Positions 52,943-61,453 of a stretch of 62,633 bases of DNA are shown here, piece after piece; the stretch's first letter is position 1, and each line of letters starts with the position of its first letter. Location: the NCBI GenBank assembly GCA_963575745.1, contig CAUYUJ010018717.1, positions 102,501 through 165,133 on the forward strand, given 5' to 3'. A program made the position numbers and the translations under genes. The notes under the pieces were generated by a model that worked only from the letters and a program-made list of their open reading frames with translations, did not search any database and was not told the DNA's origin. This DNA comes from Prorocentrum cordatum (Eukaryota; Sar; Dinophyceae; Prorocentrales; Prorocentraceae).

Positions 52943-55900
52943 TTAGTCAGAAGAACCCGACTCAGCATCCAGGCCCCTCCTTCCCTCACTGCCGCTCCGA
53001 GCGGCTTCAAGAAGGCGGAGGGACTTAGAAGCGACGCTGAGCTCTCGGGCCTGACGGGCCTGACGGACCTCCTCCTCCGAGGGGGGGGGAGGCTCGACCG
53101 AGGAAGCAGGGACCGCCTCCTCCTCCACCGAATGGTTCCCAACTGGGGCCACCACGGCCCTGCTGCACGAGGAAGGCTCCTCGGCCTGAGAACCAAACAG
53201 AGCACAGATCTGGTGAGTGTTCACCGTCACATCCCGCTTCCTGGGGTTCGGATGTATTCCTCGGCAGAGGTCCCTCCAAGAATACTCAGCATGCCTGGAG
53301 GGCCGATCGTTACAAAACTTCCCGAGGCCGTCCACACGTGCACCTGTGCTGTGGTAGCGGCATTTCACGCAAACAAAAAGGTGCGAACCGTCACTGCAGG
53401 AGAAAGCCAAAACACGATGTCGCAGTGAAGCAAGCACACCTTCATCAAGCTTGCACCTGCCCGTGCATATACCAGGATCAGGGACACCAGACGCCCTGGA
53501 ACCCAGCAAACAAACACGACAACGCCACACACCAGACCAGGGGGCCCAGTCGTGTCCAGGCTTGTCCCAGGAAAACCTGGGCTTGGGGGCAGGCGGAATG
53601 TATTCGGCATCAGATAAGTCTAGACGGGGCCACTCTAAAAGAAGCTTGGCCCCCAGTCGACACACTGATTTGGCAATGTCAATCCTCTTGCTGAGATCTT
53701 CACTGCCATTAACATCAGTCGCATGAAACGAAAGCGCAGCTTCGGCCGCCGCGTCTGCATCGTTATTGCATTTGCGACAAAACCGTTCAAACTGGTCGAT
53801 GCCAGCTTCATCTAAATCTTTGTGAGCAGCGACCTTAACAATATCCTTAATGCACGTGCCTTCTCGAGCATTGGCTTCCATGATTATGCCACTGTACACC
53901 CTCTTACCCGAGAGGCGCTCGACAGGAGGCAACTTAGAATGCTTAACCACATTCAAGCAATCTGAGAACAGGGTGGAAGGGTACTTGGCCATATTACCAG
54001 CCATGCCACGAGCTAAATATTCTCCAGCCTGCGGGGTCTGAGGGTATTGAGCCCGCACAGGCCCCATAACCTCCCCTAAAAGGTCCCCACTGTCGTTGTG
54101 CATCGTGATGGCCCACGACGCACGGCTAAGTTCACGAATTATGTGCCGCCTGCAAGACCCGTCGAGAAACAGCGAACCCCAGACAGCACCTTCCTGGGGA
54201 GCCTCGAAACCTTCGGGGCCCTCGAGCAGATCACGATGCCAGCGGAACACCACATTACCTTCGAGGCAGGGCCTCGGAAGGGCATCGGCGGGATGGGCGA
54301 CAGCCCCGAAGCAGAAAAGGAGGCCCGAGTAGTCCTCAGCCTCAGTGTCTAGGGCCGCAGCAATGATCCAGCCCTTAGCAAGCTCCGCTCTCTGATCGCA
54401 CACGTGTGGGCATACCCACAGACGGTGGTGCAGCGAATCTGCCGCACCACAATGGACGCACTTAGAACAAACTTGATATCCACAGGCAATGGCACGATCA
54501 GGAGTCCAGATGGCATTACACGCCAGAGCTCGCACCATGCCTTTTTCACTGGCAGAAAGCTTGCTAGACGCAAGAGCGGCCCGGGGGACATCCAAGCAGA
54601 GGCGGCCTCCAGACGACCATTTGCAACCCAAATCCCTTTCCAGAGCTCTGATCATACCTTCCCGACAAAAAATACACAAAAGAGCAGGGGAGGTCACTCC
54701 GAGGGGGATGTGGTACCCTCTGTCATCAATAGTGGTCATGAAGTTGTCCATATGCCACCCTAACCTGACCAGGCTAAGCCTAAGGGCAGAAACAGGACCC
54801 CCAACAAGACCCCAACTGATCCTGCTAAGGCCCCAGACGGCATTCCAAGAATCTCTAAGCTCCTTGAGGGCCAGGGAGTGCGGGAAGACCTTAGTCTGAG
54901 CAAGCCATATTTCTTTTCCCCACCTAAGCACAGGCGCGCAAGCCGCCCTCCAGGTGGGATCTCCAGCTAAAATACAGCAGGCAGTGAGACTCCTGCCCTG
55001 AGAAAACGGCCGCACAGTCGAGAAGGCTTGTCTCCGCACCGATAACAGGTCGTGGTCGGAAACACCCACAATGTCGGCCCCGTAGGAGCCGCCCGCAAGA
55101 GGGCCCGAGGAAAACACCCGAAGAGTTTTTCTCCCAAGGTCACCTGAAAGCCTCTTGAGCCTCTTAGCTCGACGGCACATAGTAGCCAGCCTCGACTTGA
55201 GCTTGCTAGCCCGACCAGAGGCACGAATGGACTTGCCCGCCGTGTAGTCCACACCTAAGTTGACAGTAACATCCTCGATCCTGCCTGCCAGACTGCCAAG
55301 CTGCTTGCCAACCTCTCTGGCCACCGCCCTATTAGAGGAGACCGTGCACACTTTGGACAGGGCGATACTGCAGCCAAGCATGTCGGTCACAGCCGTGTGC
55401 AAGGCCTGCGAGCTGGAGACAATAGAGGCAATAACACGGTGACGAGGGCCCGTCGCAGAAATCCCCGAATCGTCGATGTAAATGTCCAGGTCGCATCTGG
55501 GGGACAAGGGAATCGAGTCGAACGCGTCGAGGGCAAAGACCCTGATGAGGGTGGTGGCGAAGCTGCAGCCCGCCACCACCCCTCGTTCAACAAAAAAGGG
55601 GCCCGTGAGGATGCCACCCAGGGAAAGGAAACGGCCGCACCGAAAGGCAAAGATGCAAAGGCGAGCAATCGGGGAGGGAAAACCGTGTCTCTGACATTGG
55701 GACATCAACTTGACAAGGTCAATGGTCTCGTAATACTTGAGCATATCATAGAACACACTGCGCGAAACCTCTCTCGACGCTGTGCCATGCTCAGCCCGAA
55801 CAGACTGCCTCCAAACGACGTCAGCAGCACCTCGATGCCCACCAGCAGCCCAGTACCTACGGGGGTGTTCTTGCCCCCAGGCGAGGGCGAAGGGGCGCCG

Positions 55901-57967
55901 CAGCTTCCCCCACACCCTGTACCAGGAGCAGAACACCCCTATAGGCCTGTAGCCGCCAGTGGGCTTCGAGAGAAGCGCGAGCAGCACGGCAGAAATCTGC
56001 TCGGGCAATTCACCGAGCGCTTCCATAACTTCAAACAAGACGGCGAGCGAGTTCAACGCATCATCACACAAGTACTGAAAGTGACGACAACTGAAGCCAT
56101 CATAGGCAACCGCTGAACCCCTCTTGTATTTCTTGGAGACTTCCCTGATTTCGTCGGCCGAAACTCTCGGCAGAGTCGGACCAAGAGACGGGGGGCCCCT
56201 AGAGGCTCCAGATCCCTGGCCCCAAAAGGCGGCAAACTTGAAACCTTCCGAAGCCAAAAGCGCCAGGGGATCAGACACGATGGTGCCATCAGCTGAAAGG
56301 GTGGCGGTGGCCTTCCAAGGGGACGGGTCCCTGGTAAACATGTGAACTCTTTTCGCTCCCTCATCCAGGCCAGCGCGAATCCAAGCTTGCCAACTTTGAC
56401 GGGATCTCTTCTTGGCAGCAGACTGAGCATTGCTGACCGCAACGTCAATTTTGCCCCGAAGAGCCACGTCGTAACACCTACCCCCAAAGAGATCCCGACA
56501 AGGCTTGGCGACAGCACGGGCAACCTCATCAAAGAGAGGCCGAAGAGCAGCAGAAACCTCAAAATGGTGCGGAGGCTCCTGTAGCAGCGTCATCAGCGAC
56601 TTCGCCTGAGGAGTATCGCCTTGGTTCGAATCCAGGAGCGAAGCTAGGGCCCGATATTGGACGCTGAGCCACCGCACAGCATGATGTTCAGGATCCCGAA
56701 TAGCATGATCACGACCGACAAGCTTCTTCCAAACAAGCTGACGGCCCTTGGATCTCGAACCAAGACAGGGGACAGACTGTCCCAAAATCGGCACAAGCCC
56801 AGCCTCGGCTTTGTCAGCCCAGGCAGCATAGCAAGGCGAAAGAAGCGACGATGCGCCCCTAGCGTCACCAACAGCAACACAACGGGAGGCCTGGTCAGCA
56901 AGCTCACGCACAAGACTCCAGTCAGGGGGAGCAGGACGCGGTCCTATCACAGCCGTGGCAGGGAGAGGAGGGGGCTTCCTGAAGCTGAGACCTTTCAACT
57001 TGCCGAACGAAGCATGCAACGCAACTTGCACCGGCCTGTGGGGGCTCAAGGTAGTGTCCTGAAGGACCTCACAGCTCTTGACCGTTTTACCAAGACCCCC
57101 CGAAAACACAAAGTGGTCCAGGGAAGACGGAGGGCCCTCGCCAAAATGAGTGTGCCCCTCGGCCACCACAGGCAGCCCCACCAACTTCTCAGCGAACTTC
57201 GAACTGGCTAAAGTGCCTGGATCCATGTTGTAATCCCCTCCAATACAAAACGGAAGAGAAAGGGACGACATACGTTCCCCAATAGTGGCCAGGAGATCGA
57301 CATTACGCTCAGACAACCCTTCAGAGTGATGGAGATAAACCGAGCAGAGAGCGAAACGATCACCTCGCGGGAGGTGCACTATGCCAGCAGTCGCCCTGCC
57401 AACAGCAACCACCGCCCCCCCAGGGGGCTCATGAAGGCCAAGAAAGTCTCTGACAAGGATGCAAGTGCCAGCAGACGTGGAACCAGAAGCGGTACCGTGG
57501 GCCGCGGTAAAGATGCCTTTCCACCCTTGGCGAGCACACCACGCCGAGGCTTGTGAGAGATCTTCCTCCTCTCGCATCCTGTGCTCCTGACACAAGATAA
57601 TGTGCGCAGGAGTCTTGGCCATGAGCTCCTTCATGGTCGACCATCGGTTGCAATTCACCGTGTGGATGCAAATCTCAAGACTGTCCAGAAGGGCCGAGCA
57701 GTGGCCTCCAGAGGCCTCAGGGGAACCCGAGGCGACGCAACTCACCGAAGGATCCGAGGGGCCGCTGAAAAACTCAACAGGACTGCTCGGCTGCAGGTCA
57801 ACGAGCACTGGATATTCATCACACGGGTTGGCAAACCCGAAAAATGCGCCTCGCAAGAGGCAGCACTGTGAACAGCACGTGCAAAGCTGGCGATGCCAGA
57901 GGCAAGAACTCGCTTGGCCCTCCAAAGGGTGTGCTTGACGGCACCACTGAACGACGAGTGCGATCTC
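52943..57967 (-). CDS. LINE B ORF2: endonuclease, reverse transcriptase, zinc knuckle, RNase H, Cys-rich C-terminus
   Basis: Uninterrupted frame of 1660+ residues. Numbering here is from the TTG at 57925. EEP endonuclease: N91/N93, E114 (LCQEH), GDYN 230-233, D270, H296. Reverse transcriptase: YDGF near 608, SKPTGGYRPIG near 653, D727 (FYDML), AGCSFATT 785-792 in place of QGxxxSP, YIDD 816-819. Cys knuckle CSKCVHCG...H...C near 1165. RNase H: D1255 (FLDGS), E1302, D1322, H1368, D1389 region. C-terminal Cys domain with C1519, C1522 and C1538. All catalytic residues are present. The first in-frame ATG falls within the endonuclease, after the conserved Asn, so translation must begin at a non-ATG codon or enter by frameshifting from the overlapping upstream frame. 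Confidence 0.95.
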   Translation of the reverse strand, partial: EIALVVQWCRQAHPLEGQASSCLWHRQLCTCCSQCCLLRGAFFGFANPCDEYPVLVDLQPSSPVEFFSGPSDPSVSCVASGSPEASGGHCSALLDSLEICIHTVNCNRWSTMKELMAKTPAHIILCQEHRMREEEDLSQASAWCARQGWKGIFTAAHGTASGSTSAGTCILVRDFLGLHEPPGGAVVAVGRATAGIVHLPRGDRFALCSVYLHHSEGLSERNVDLLATIGERMSSLSLPFCIGGDYNMDPGTLASSKFAEKLVGLPVVAEGHTHFGEGPPSSLDHFVFSGGLGKTVKSCEVLQDTTLSPHRPVQVALHASFGKLKGLSFRKPPPLPATAVIGPRPAPPDWSLVRELADQASRCVAVGDARGASSLLSPCYAAWADKAEAGLVPILGQSVPCLGSRSKGRQLVWKKLVGRDHAIRDPEHHAVRWLSVQYRALASLLDSNQGDTPQAKSLMTLLQEPPHHFEVSAALRPLFDEVARAVAKPCRDLFGGRCYDVALRGKIDVAVSNAQSAAKKRSRQSWQAWIRAGLDEGAKRVHMFTRDPSPWKATATLSADGTIVSDPLALLASEGFKFAAFWGQGSGASRGPPSLGPTLPRVSADEIREVSKKYKRGSAVAYDGFSCRHFQYLCDDALNSLAVLFEVMEALGELPEQISAVLLALLSKPTGGYRPIGVFCSWYRVWGKLRRPFALAWGQEHPRRYWAAGGHRGAADVVWRQSVRAEHGTASREVSRSVFYDMLKYYETIDLVKLMSQCQRHGFPSPIARLCIFAFRCGRFLSLGGILTGPFFVERGVVAGCSFATTLIRVFALDAFDSIPLSPRCDLDIYIDDSGISATGPRHRVIASIVSSSQALHTAVTDMLGCSIALSKVCTVSSNRAVAREVGKQLGSLAGRIEDVTVNLGVDYTAGKSIRASGRASKLKSRLATMCRRAKRLKRLSGDLGRKTLRVFSSGPLAGGSYGADIVGVSDHDLLSVRRQAFSTVRPFSQGRSLTACCILAGDPTWRAACAPVLRWGKEIWLAQTKVFPHSLALKELRDSWNAVWGLSRISWGLVGGPVSALRLSLVRLGWHMDNFMTTIDDRGYHIPLGVTSPALLCIFCREGMIRALERDLGCKWSSGGRLCLDVPRAALASSKLSASEKGMVRALACNAIWTPDRAIACGYQVCSKCVHCGAADSLHHRLWVCPHVCDQRAELAKGWIIAAALDTEAEDYSGLLFCFGAVAHPADALPRPCLEGNVVFRWHRDLLEGPEGFEAPQEGAVWGSLFLDGSCRRHIIRELSRASWAITMHNDSGDLLGEVMGPVRAQYPQTPQAGEYLARGMAGNMAKYPSTLFSDCLNVVKHSKLPPVERLSGKRVYSGIIMEANAREGTCIKDIVKVAAHKDLDEAGIDQFERFCRKCNNDADAAAEAALSFHATDVNGSEDLSKRIDIAKSVCRLGAKLLLEWPRLDLSDAEYIPPAPKPRFSWDKPGHDWAPWSGVWRCRVCLLGSRASGVPDPGICTGRCKLDEGVLASLRHRVLAFSCSDGSHLFVCVKCRYHSTGARVDGLGKFCNDRPSRHAEYSWRDLCRGIHPNPRKRDVTVNTHQICALFGSQAEEPSSCSRAVVAPVGNHSVEEEAVPASSVEPPPPSEEEVRQARQARELSVASKSLRLLEAARSGSEGRRGLDAESGSSD

Positions 57968-58494
57968 TTAAAGGCAGACGGTCGCTTCACATGGGGAGGG
58001 GTCCAGCGGGAACGCCGAAAGGCAAAAGAGCTGAGACTGCACACTGAGGCCGAGCAAGATGGTGCCCTGGTGGCGCCAAGCTCACCAGTCCCGAAAACGG
58101 GTGCCCCCAGAGGCTGGGGGAGCGTCCTAGCCAAAGATTCCAAGCTGCTTCGAGCAAAAGGTGGGTACTGCTCGAGGGATCCTCCAGTTTTAACGAACGT
58201 TCCCTGGAGGTTCCCACGGCAAGACGGCATGTCCAGACAACCCCAGAAAAAATCCAGGGATCCAGGATGCAGCTCAGGAGGAACGGAGGCCTCGAGGTCC
58301 ACGGCTCCGAAAGAAAAAGACTGCCCTACTCCGTCAGCAGCAGGCTGAAGGTACCCACGAGGGCGAGCGTCGACTGCAGCTTCAGCGGGTGCGGGCTCTG
58401 CTTGCCAGCCTGGGCAACTCTCGTCTCCGCCCCAAGGTGCAAGGCCGAGGCCCAGAGCATTAAAGTCCCCTGCCGAGGGGAACGGAGAGAACAT
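57742..58494 (-). CDS. LINE B middle open frame (250 codons) overlapping ORF2
   Basis: From ATG 58494 a different frame stays open to 57742, overlapping the ORF2 frame by about 225 nt. It reads MFSPFPSAGDFNALGLGL, then a Pro/Ser-rich stretch, and ends AAPRILR. A -1 slip in the overlap would join it to ORF2. The minus strand has a T5 run (CATTTTTCGG, about 57838-57847) where a -1 slip from TTT would continue into FGFANPCDEY of ORF2. No domain is recognisable. It could instead be untranslated spacer that happens to be open. Confidence 0.45.
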   Translation of the reverse strand: MFSPFPSAGDFNALGLGLAPWGGDESCPGWQAEPAPAEAAVDARPRGYLQPAADGVGQSFSFGAVDLEASVPPELHPGSLDFFWGCLDMPSCRGNLQGTFVKTGGSLEQYPPFARSSLESLARTLPQPLGAPVFGTGELGATRAPSCSASVCSLSSFAFRRSRWTPPHVKRPSAFKRSHSSFSGAVKHTLWRAKRVLASGIASFARAVHSAASCEAHFSGLPTRVMNIQCSLTCSRAVLLSFSAAPRILR

Positions 58495-58564
58495 GTGCCA
58501 GGCTGGGCAAGTGAGCGTGCCGCTGGGTTGAACGTGTTCACGATGAAGGCCCCCCTGCTGAAGC

Positions 58565-59836
58565 TCACGCGGCAGCAGGGGGAGGGTCTTGTTCAGGCTG
58601 CCCATGCTGAATGATCTTGGCGGCCCGCTGGCGTAGAGCAGCAGAAGCGGTAGCTTCAGCATCCACCTCCGTAGGCTGCGCTGCTGCTGCCGCAGGACCA
58701 GTGGCAGAATCGGCTGCGGCTGCCTCAGCACCACCACCTCCGTCATCGCCAGGAGCTGCACCTTCGTCCGTCTTCCTCTTCTTGGCCAGGCGTCCAAGAT
58801 GCTCTTTGTGTGCCTCCTGGATCTTCTTGGCAGTCTCGGAGGCCTGCGCGAAAAGACGCTGTGCCAACTTTTGGATGCCCTCTCGCAGCTGGTTGCCCCT
58901 CTTCTCGAGCTCCTCCTTGTCGGCCTCCGAGAGCTCGAAATCCTCGACGCCACCGAGCAGCTCCGAAGGGTCGATGGCCAGCTTATCGGTGAAGGACCCG
59001 TCCATGATCGAAGACAGCGAACATGGCACGGCTTTGTCAACTGGCTCCGTCTGCAAGTCAGCCGCTGACGTCTGAGCATGTAGGGCGGCCACAAGTCGAC
59101 GATGCTCAGCGTCGGCCTGCTCGCACTCCTCAGTGAACTTGGTGACCAACGCACGCTGCTCCACCATCTGCGCCGACCACTCCTCGTACCTCTGAACAGC
59201 GCCCTGCAACTTCCGCTCGAGGCCGCGCAGCTTGCTGTGGGCCATGGAGACCTGGTGCTGCAGGGTGGGCTCCTTGACCGCAGGTGGAGGCTTGGCCAGC
59301 TCACGATGCTTGGCCGCTCCCAGCGCGTCGCCAGACTTGGCCAGCAACTCCGCCAAAGACGCGTGCTCTTCCCGAGAGAGAAGGGACTCTGGCTTGACTG
59401 GACCGCCTGGTGACTTGCCACCTTTGCCTCCACCATTGTCGCCGAGCGCGAAGGTGCCTGGAGGCCCTTGAGCAGCAGCAAAAGGGGAGAACGGCAGGCT
59501 GCCACTGAAGCCAGCTGACCAGACTCCACCAGGCGTGCCGAAGGAGGAGGGCGTGCATGGCTGGAACGGGGTCCACTGAGAGCCGCAATGCTTGCAGCGA
59601 GACCAGCGCATCTCGTTCTTCCTGCAGCCGCAAGCCGAGCATGTCCAGAGGGCTGGAGGAGCATCTTGTTGCAGCCCAGGAATGCGTGCAGCCCAAGGAG
59701 GAGGAGGAGAGCCGCCACCGTCGAACAACGCGATCTCCCGCTCGAGGGCGGCCGCCGAAGGGAAGCTCTTGCCACCCTTGCCGCCCTTGTCTCCCTGACC
59801 TCCAGGGCCACGCTTGCCATGGCCGCCCTTCCCCAT
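58565..59836 (-). CDS. LINE B ORF1: basic Gly-rich, RanBP2-type zinc finger, coiled-coil protein (423 aa)
   Basis: ATG 59836 is the first ATG of the element, in context CCGCCATGG. Residues 1-25 are Gly/Lys-rich (MGKGGHGKRGPGG), suited to RNA binding. The zinc finger at 64-85 is W64-x-C66-x2-C69-G-C71-x2-N74-x6-C81-x2-C84, with the same C-x2-N-x6-C-x2-C spacing as LINE A ORF1. A helical, coiled-coil-like part spans about 175-245 and another lies near 300-355 (ADKEELEKRGNQLREGIQKL). A basic cluster LAKKRKTDEG could be a nuclear signal. The C-terminus is Ala/Gln-rich. Its presumed role is coating the element RNA. The TGA at 58565 overlaps an ATG in another frame (ATGA), but that frame ends after 80 codons. 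Confidence 0.85.
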   Translation of the reverse strand: MGKGGHGKRGPGGQGDKGGKGGKSFPSAAALEREIALFDGGGSPPPPWAARIPGLQQDAPPALWTCSACGCRKNEMRWSRCKHCGSQWTPFQPCTPSSFGTPGGVWSAGFSGSLPFSPFAAAQGPPGTFALGDNGGGKGGKSPGGPVKPESLLSREEHASLAELLAKSGDALGAAKHRELAKPPPAVKEPTLQHQVSMAHSKLRGLERKLQGAVQRYEEWSAQMVEQRALVTKFTEECEQADAEHRRLVAALHAQTSAADLQTEPVDKAVPCSLSSIMDGSFTDKLAIDPSELLGGVEDFELSEADKEELEKRGNQLREGIQKLAQRLFAQASETAKKIQEAHKEHLGRLAKKRKTDEGAAPGDDGGGGAEAAAADSATGPAAAAAQPTEVDAEATASAALRQRAAKIIQHGQPEQDPPPAAA

Positions 59837-59942
59837 GGCGGCGAAATGATTATGAACGTGTGAGGGAACGGCCCTCTCCGAAGCTGAATGACTCGCAGGC
59901 GCGAAGTGCCGTTTTGAATCCTGCACCTGCAACGCTCAATGG

Positions 59943-59960
59943 CTTGAGCGCAAAACGGCT
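59943..59960 (-). other. SL-like sequence forming the very 5' end of LINE B
   Basis: The minus strand starts AGCCGTTTTGCGCTCAAG immediately after the target duplication. Aligned to the 3' part of the dinoflagellate spliced leader it differs by one substitution and one inserted base over 18 nt. The next bases, CCATT, are how a second, older leader would begin after splicing to its internal AG. Alternative: GCCGTTTTG pairs with CAAAACGGC 30 nt downstream, so this may be an element-specific 5' hairpin. Confidence 0.55.
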
Positions 59961-59975
59961 ATCACCGACGCGAGG
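59961..59975 (+). repeat. Target-site duplication, right copy
   Basis: ATCACCGACGCGAGG, identical to 52805-52819, directly bounding the 5' end of LINE B. Confidence 0.95.
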
Positions 59976-60335
59976 ACATCGTCATCGTTACCAGCGGGCG
60001 TGATCAACGTCGGCGCCGTCATTGGCCTTGCCGTCGTCATCGCCACCATCGTCACCATCATCGTTACTCTCGTAATCGTGTCTACCGTTGTCGGCGTCGC
60101 CATGGTACCGTGCCCGCCCGAATCACCGACTCGCACTGAAGTGCCTGCTGGGAAGTGCCCAGCGACCAGCGCCACCGCGGCCGCGTCGGTCGCGCCAAAC
60201 TAGCTGGCCGCCGCGCGCGCGAGCACACGCGGGCTAACGCGGCCGCTGAGATGCACCAGCCAACGCCAAGCACTCATCGCAATCGCCGCCGCAGGGGTTT
60301 AGCAAACCAAGTTGCGAGTGGGTGGGTTGGCATGT
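59961..60335 (+). mobile_element. Composite repeat R5, copy 1, right part
   Basis: After the target duplication come GTCATCG-rich degenerate repeats, then GTACCGTGCCCGCCCGAATC, CACCGACTCGCACTG, GCGGCCGCGTCGGTCGCGCC and GATGCACCAGCCAACGCCA. Each has a counterpart in order at 61033-61230 in copy 2. This confirms that LINE B split an R5 copy. Confidence 0.8.
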
Positions 60336-60394
60336 TTGCAAGGGCGTGGAATGTGTCAACGCGTTTGTAAAACAAAAAAAAAACGATTGTACCG

Positions 60395-60545
60395 CAAGGG
60401 CTGCCCAACACATATTGCACTGCGTAGATTGCACCGCGCTGGTGCGCCACATGGGTTGCACCACGCAACGTGCACAATCAATCCATATTGCGCCACATAT
60501 ACGGCACCACGTAGAAAACACATAATCGATCGCACCACGTCTGTT
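60395..60545 (+). repeat. TTGCACCGCG-type degenerate repeats
   Basis: Units such as ATTGCACTGCGTAGATTGCA and GGTTGCACCACGCAACGTGC, about 20-30 bp apart. The same type of patch is at 49440-49570 and 41325-41490. Confidence 0.6.
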
Positions 60546-60576
60546 CTCCTTGTTCAGATCGACCCCGCGGAATTAT

Positions 60577-61280
60577 CACCCTGCCCGGGGGATGTGCAAC
60601 CTGCATTTGATTATGCCCACCGTTCGTTTTAAATGTGAACTCGTACCATCCCAACCCGGCCAGATTCGACCCCTCCCCCACCATCCTCTGCAGAAAAAAA
60701 CAATGCGCGCCACCTCGTTAATCACGGAAGGCAGCAAAGGGGACGAAATGCACGCGCGTGCGTCGTCGCGCGCATGCCGGAATCCTTACAACACCTTAGG
60801 TTTCGCAGGGCTTTCTAAATTAACTGTTCCGAACACGAATAAGCAACACATGGCTTTGCAACATCAGGTTTCCACCTAAAAAAATGCGCGTGCGCTCTTG
60901 CGCGTTCTTTAGGAAACGTCGGATTTTCAACATGTTCATTAAAGACCGACCTAACGGGCCCCTCGCGCGCGCATGTCGAACTCATTCGGACGCCCTTGGG
61001 GGCGATCCCTGCCTTTGTCGACGTCGCCTTGATACCGCGCCCGCCCGAGTCACCGACTCGCACTGGAGTGCCCGCGTGTCAGCGCGGCCTGTGAGGCACG
61101 CTTGGGAGCCCCCAGCGGTCAGCGCTACTGCGGCCGCGTTGGTCGCGCCAGACTGGCTGGCCGTTCTGTGCGTGAGCCTGCGCGCGCTAGCGCGTCCGCA
61201 GCGATGCACCAGTCAGCGCCAGGCAGACATAACATTGCAAACTAAGCTGCGGGTGGGCGGGAGGGTGGGTGGGGCGACTT
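60577..61280 (+). mobile_element. Composite repeat R5, copy 2 (uninterrupted)
   Basis: It starts ATGTGCAACCTGCATTTGAT then CTCGTACCATCC, then GCGCGCATGCCGGAATCCTT and ACACCTTAGGTTTCG, then CGCATGTCGAACTCATTCGG. It ends with ACCGCGCCCGCCCGAGTCAC, GCGGCCGCGTTGGTCGCGCC and GATGCACCAGTCAGCGCCA. Same order as copy 1 once LINE B is removed. Copy 1 has more internal units. Confidence 0.78.
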
Positions 61281-61453
61281 CGCGAGCAGTGGACTGGACT
61301 GGACTGGATGCGGCCTGTGTGAGCACAAGCCTCCTACCGCTGCTTCACTAAAGGCTCTGCTCTGAAGAACATGTTCAACAAGTAGAAGTAGAAACAGTAC
61401 ACCACATGACAGAATTATAATTCAAACCACCTTGATGCATATGACGTATACAT

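Larger units (their letters stand above)
52820..59960 (-). mobile_element. LINE B: complete non-LTR retrotransposon insertion (7.1 kb)
   Basis: Bounded by a perfect 15-bp target-site duplication (52805-52819 and 59961-59975). The 3' end on the minus strand is A9 (52820-52828) next to the duplication, as expected for target-primed reverse transcription. The 5' end begins AGCCGTTTTGCGCTCAAG, an SL-like sequence. Contents in transcription order: 124-nt leader, ORF1 (59836-58565), a middle open frame (58494-57742), ORF2 (about 57967-52943), and a 114-nt 3' UTR ending in the A9 tail. It sits inside repeat R5. No truncation is seen, and the intact duplication and long ORFs suggest a young, possibly recently active copy. 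Confidence 0.95.

Noticed and set aside
57925-59932. ORF1 and ORF2 starts at 59932 and 57925 taken as ATG
   Set aside because: Both codons are TTG. For ORF1 the first ATG of the element is at 59836. For ORF2 no suitable ATG exists.
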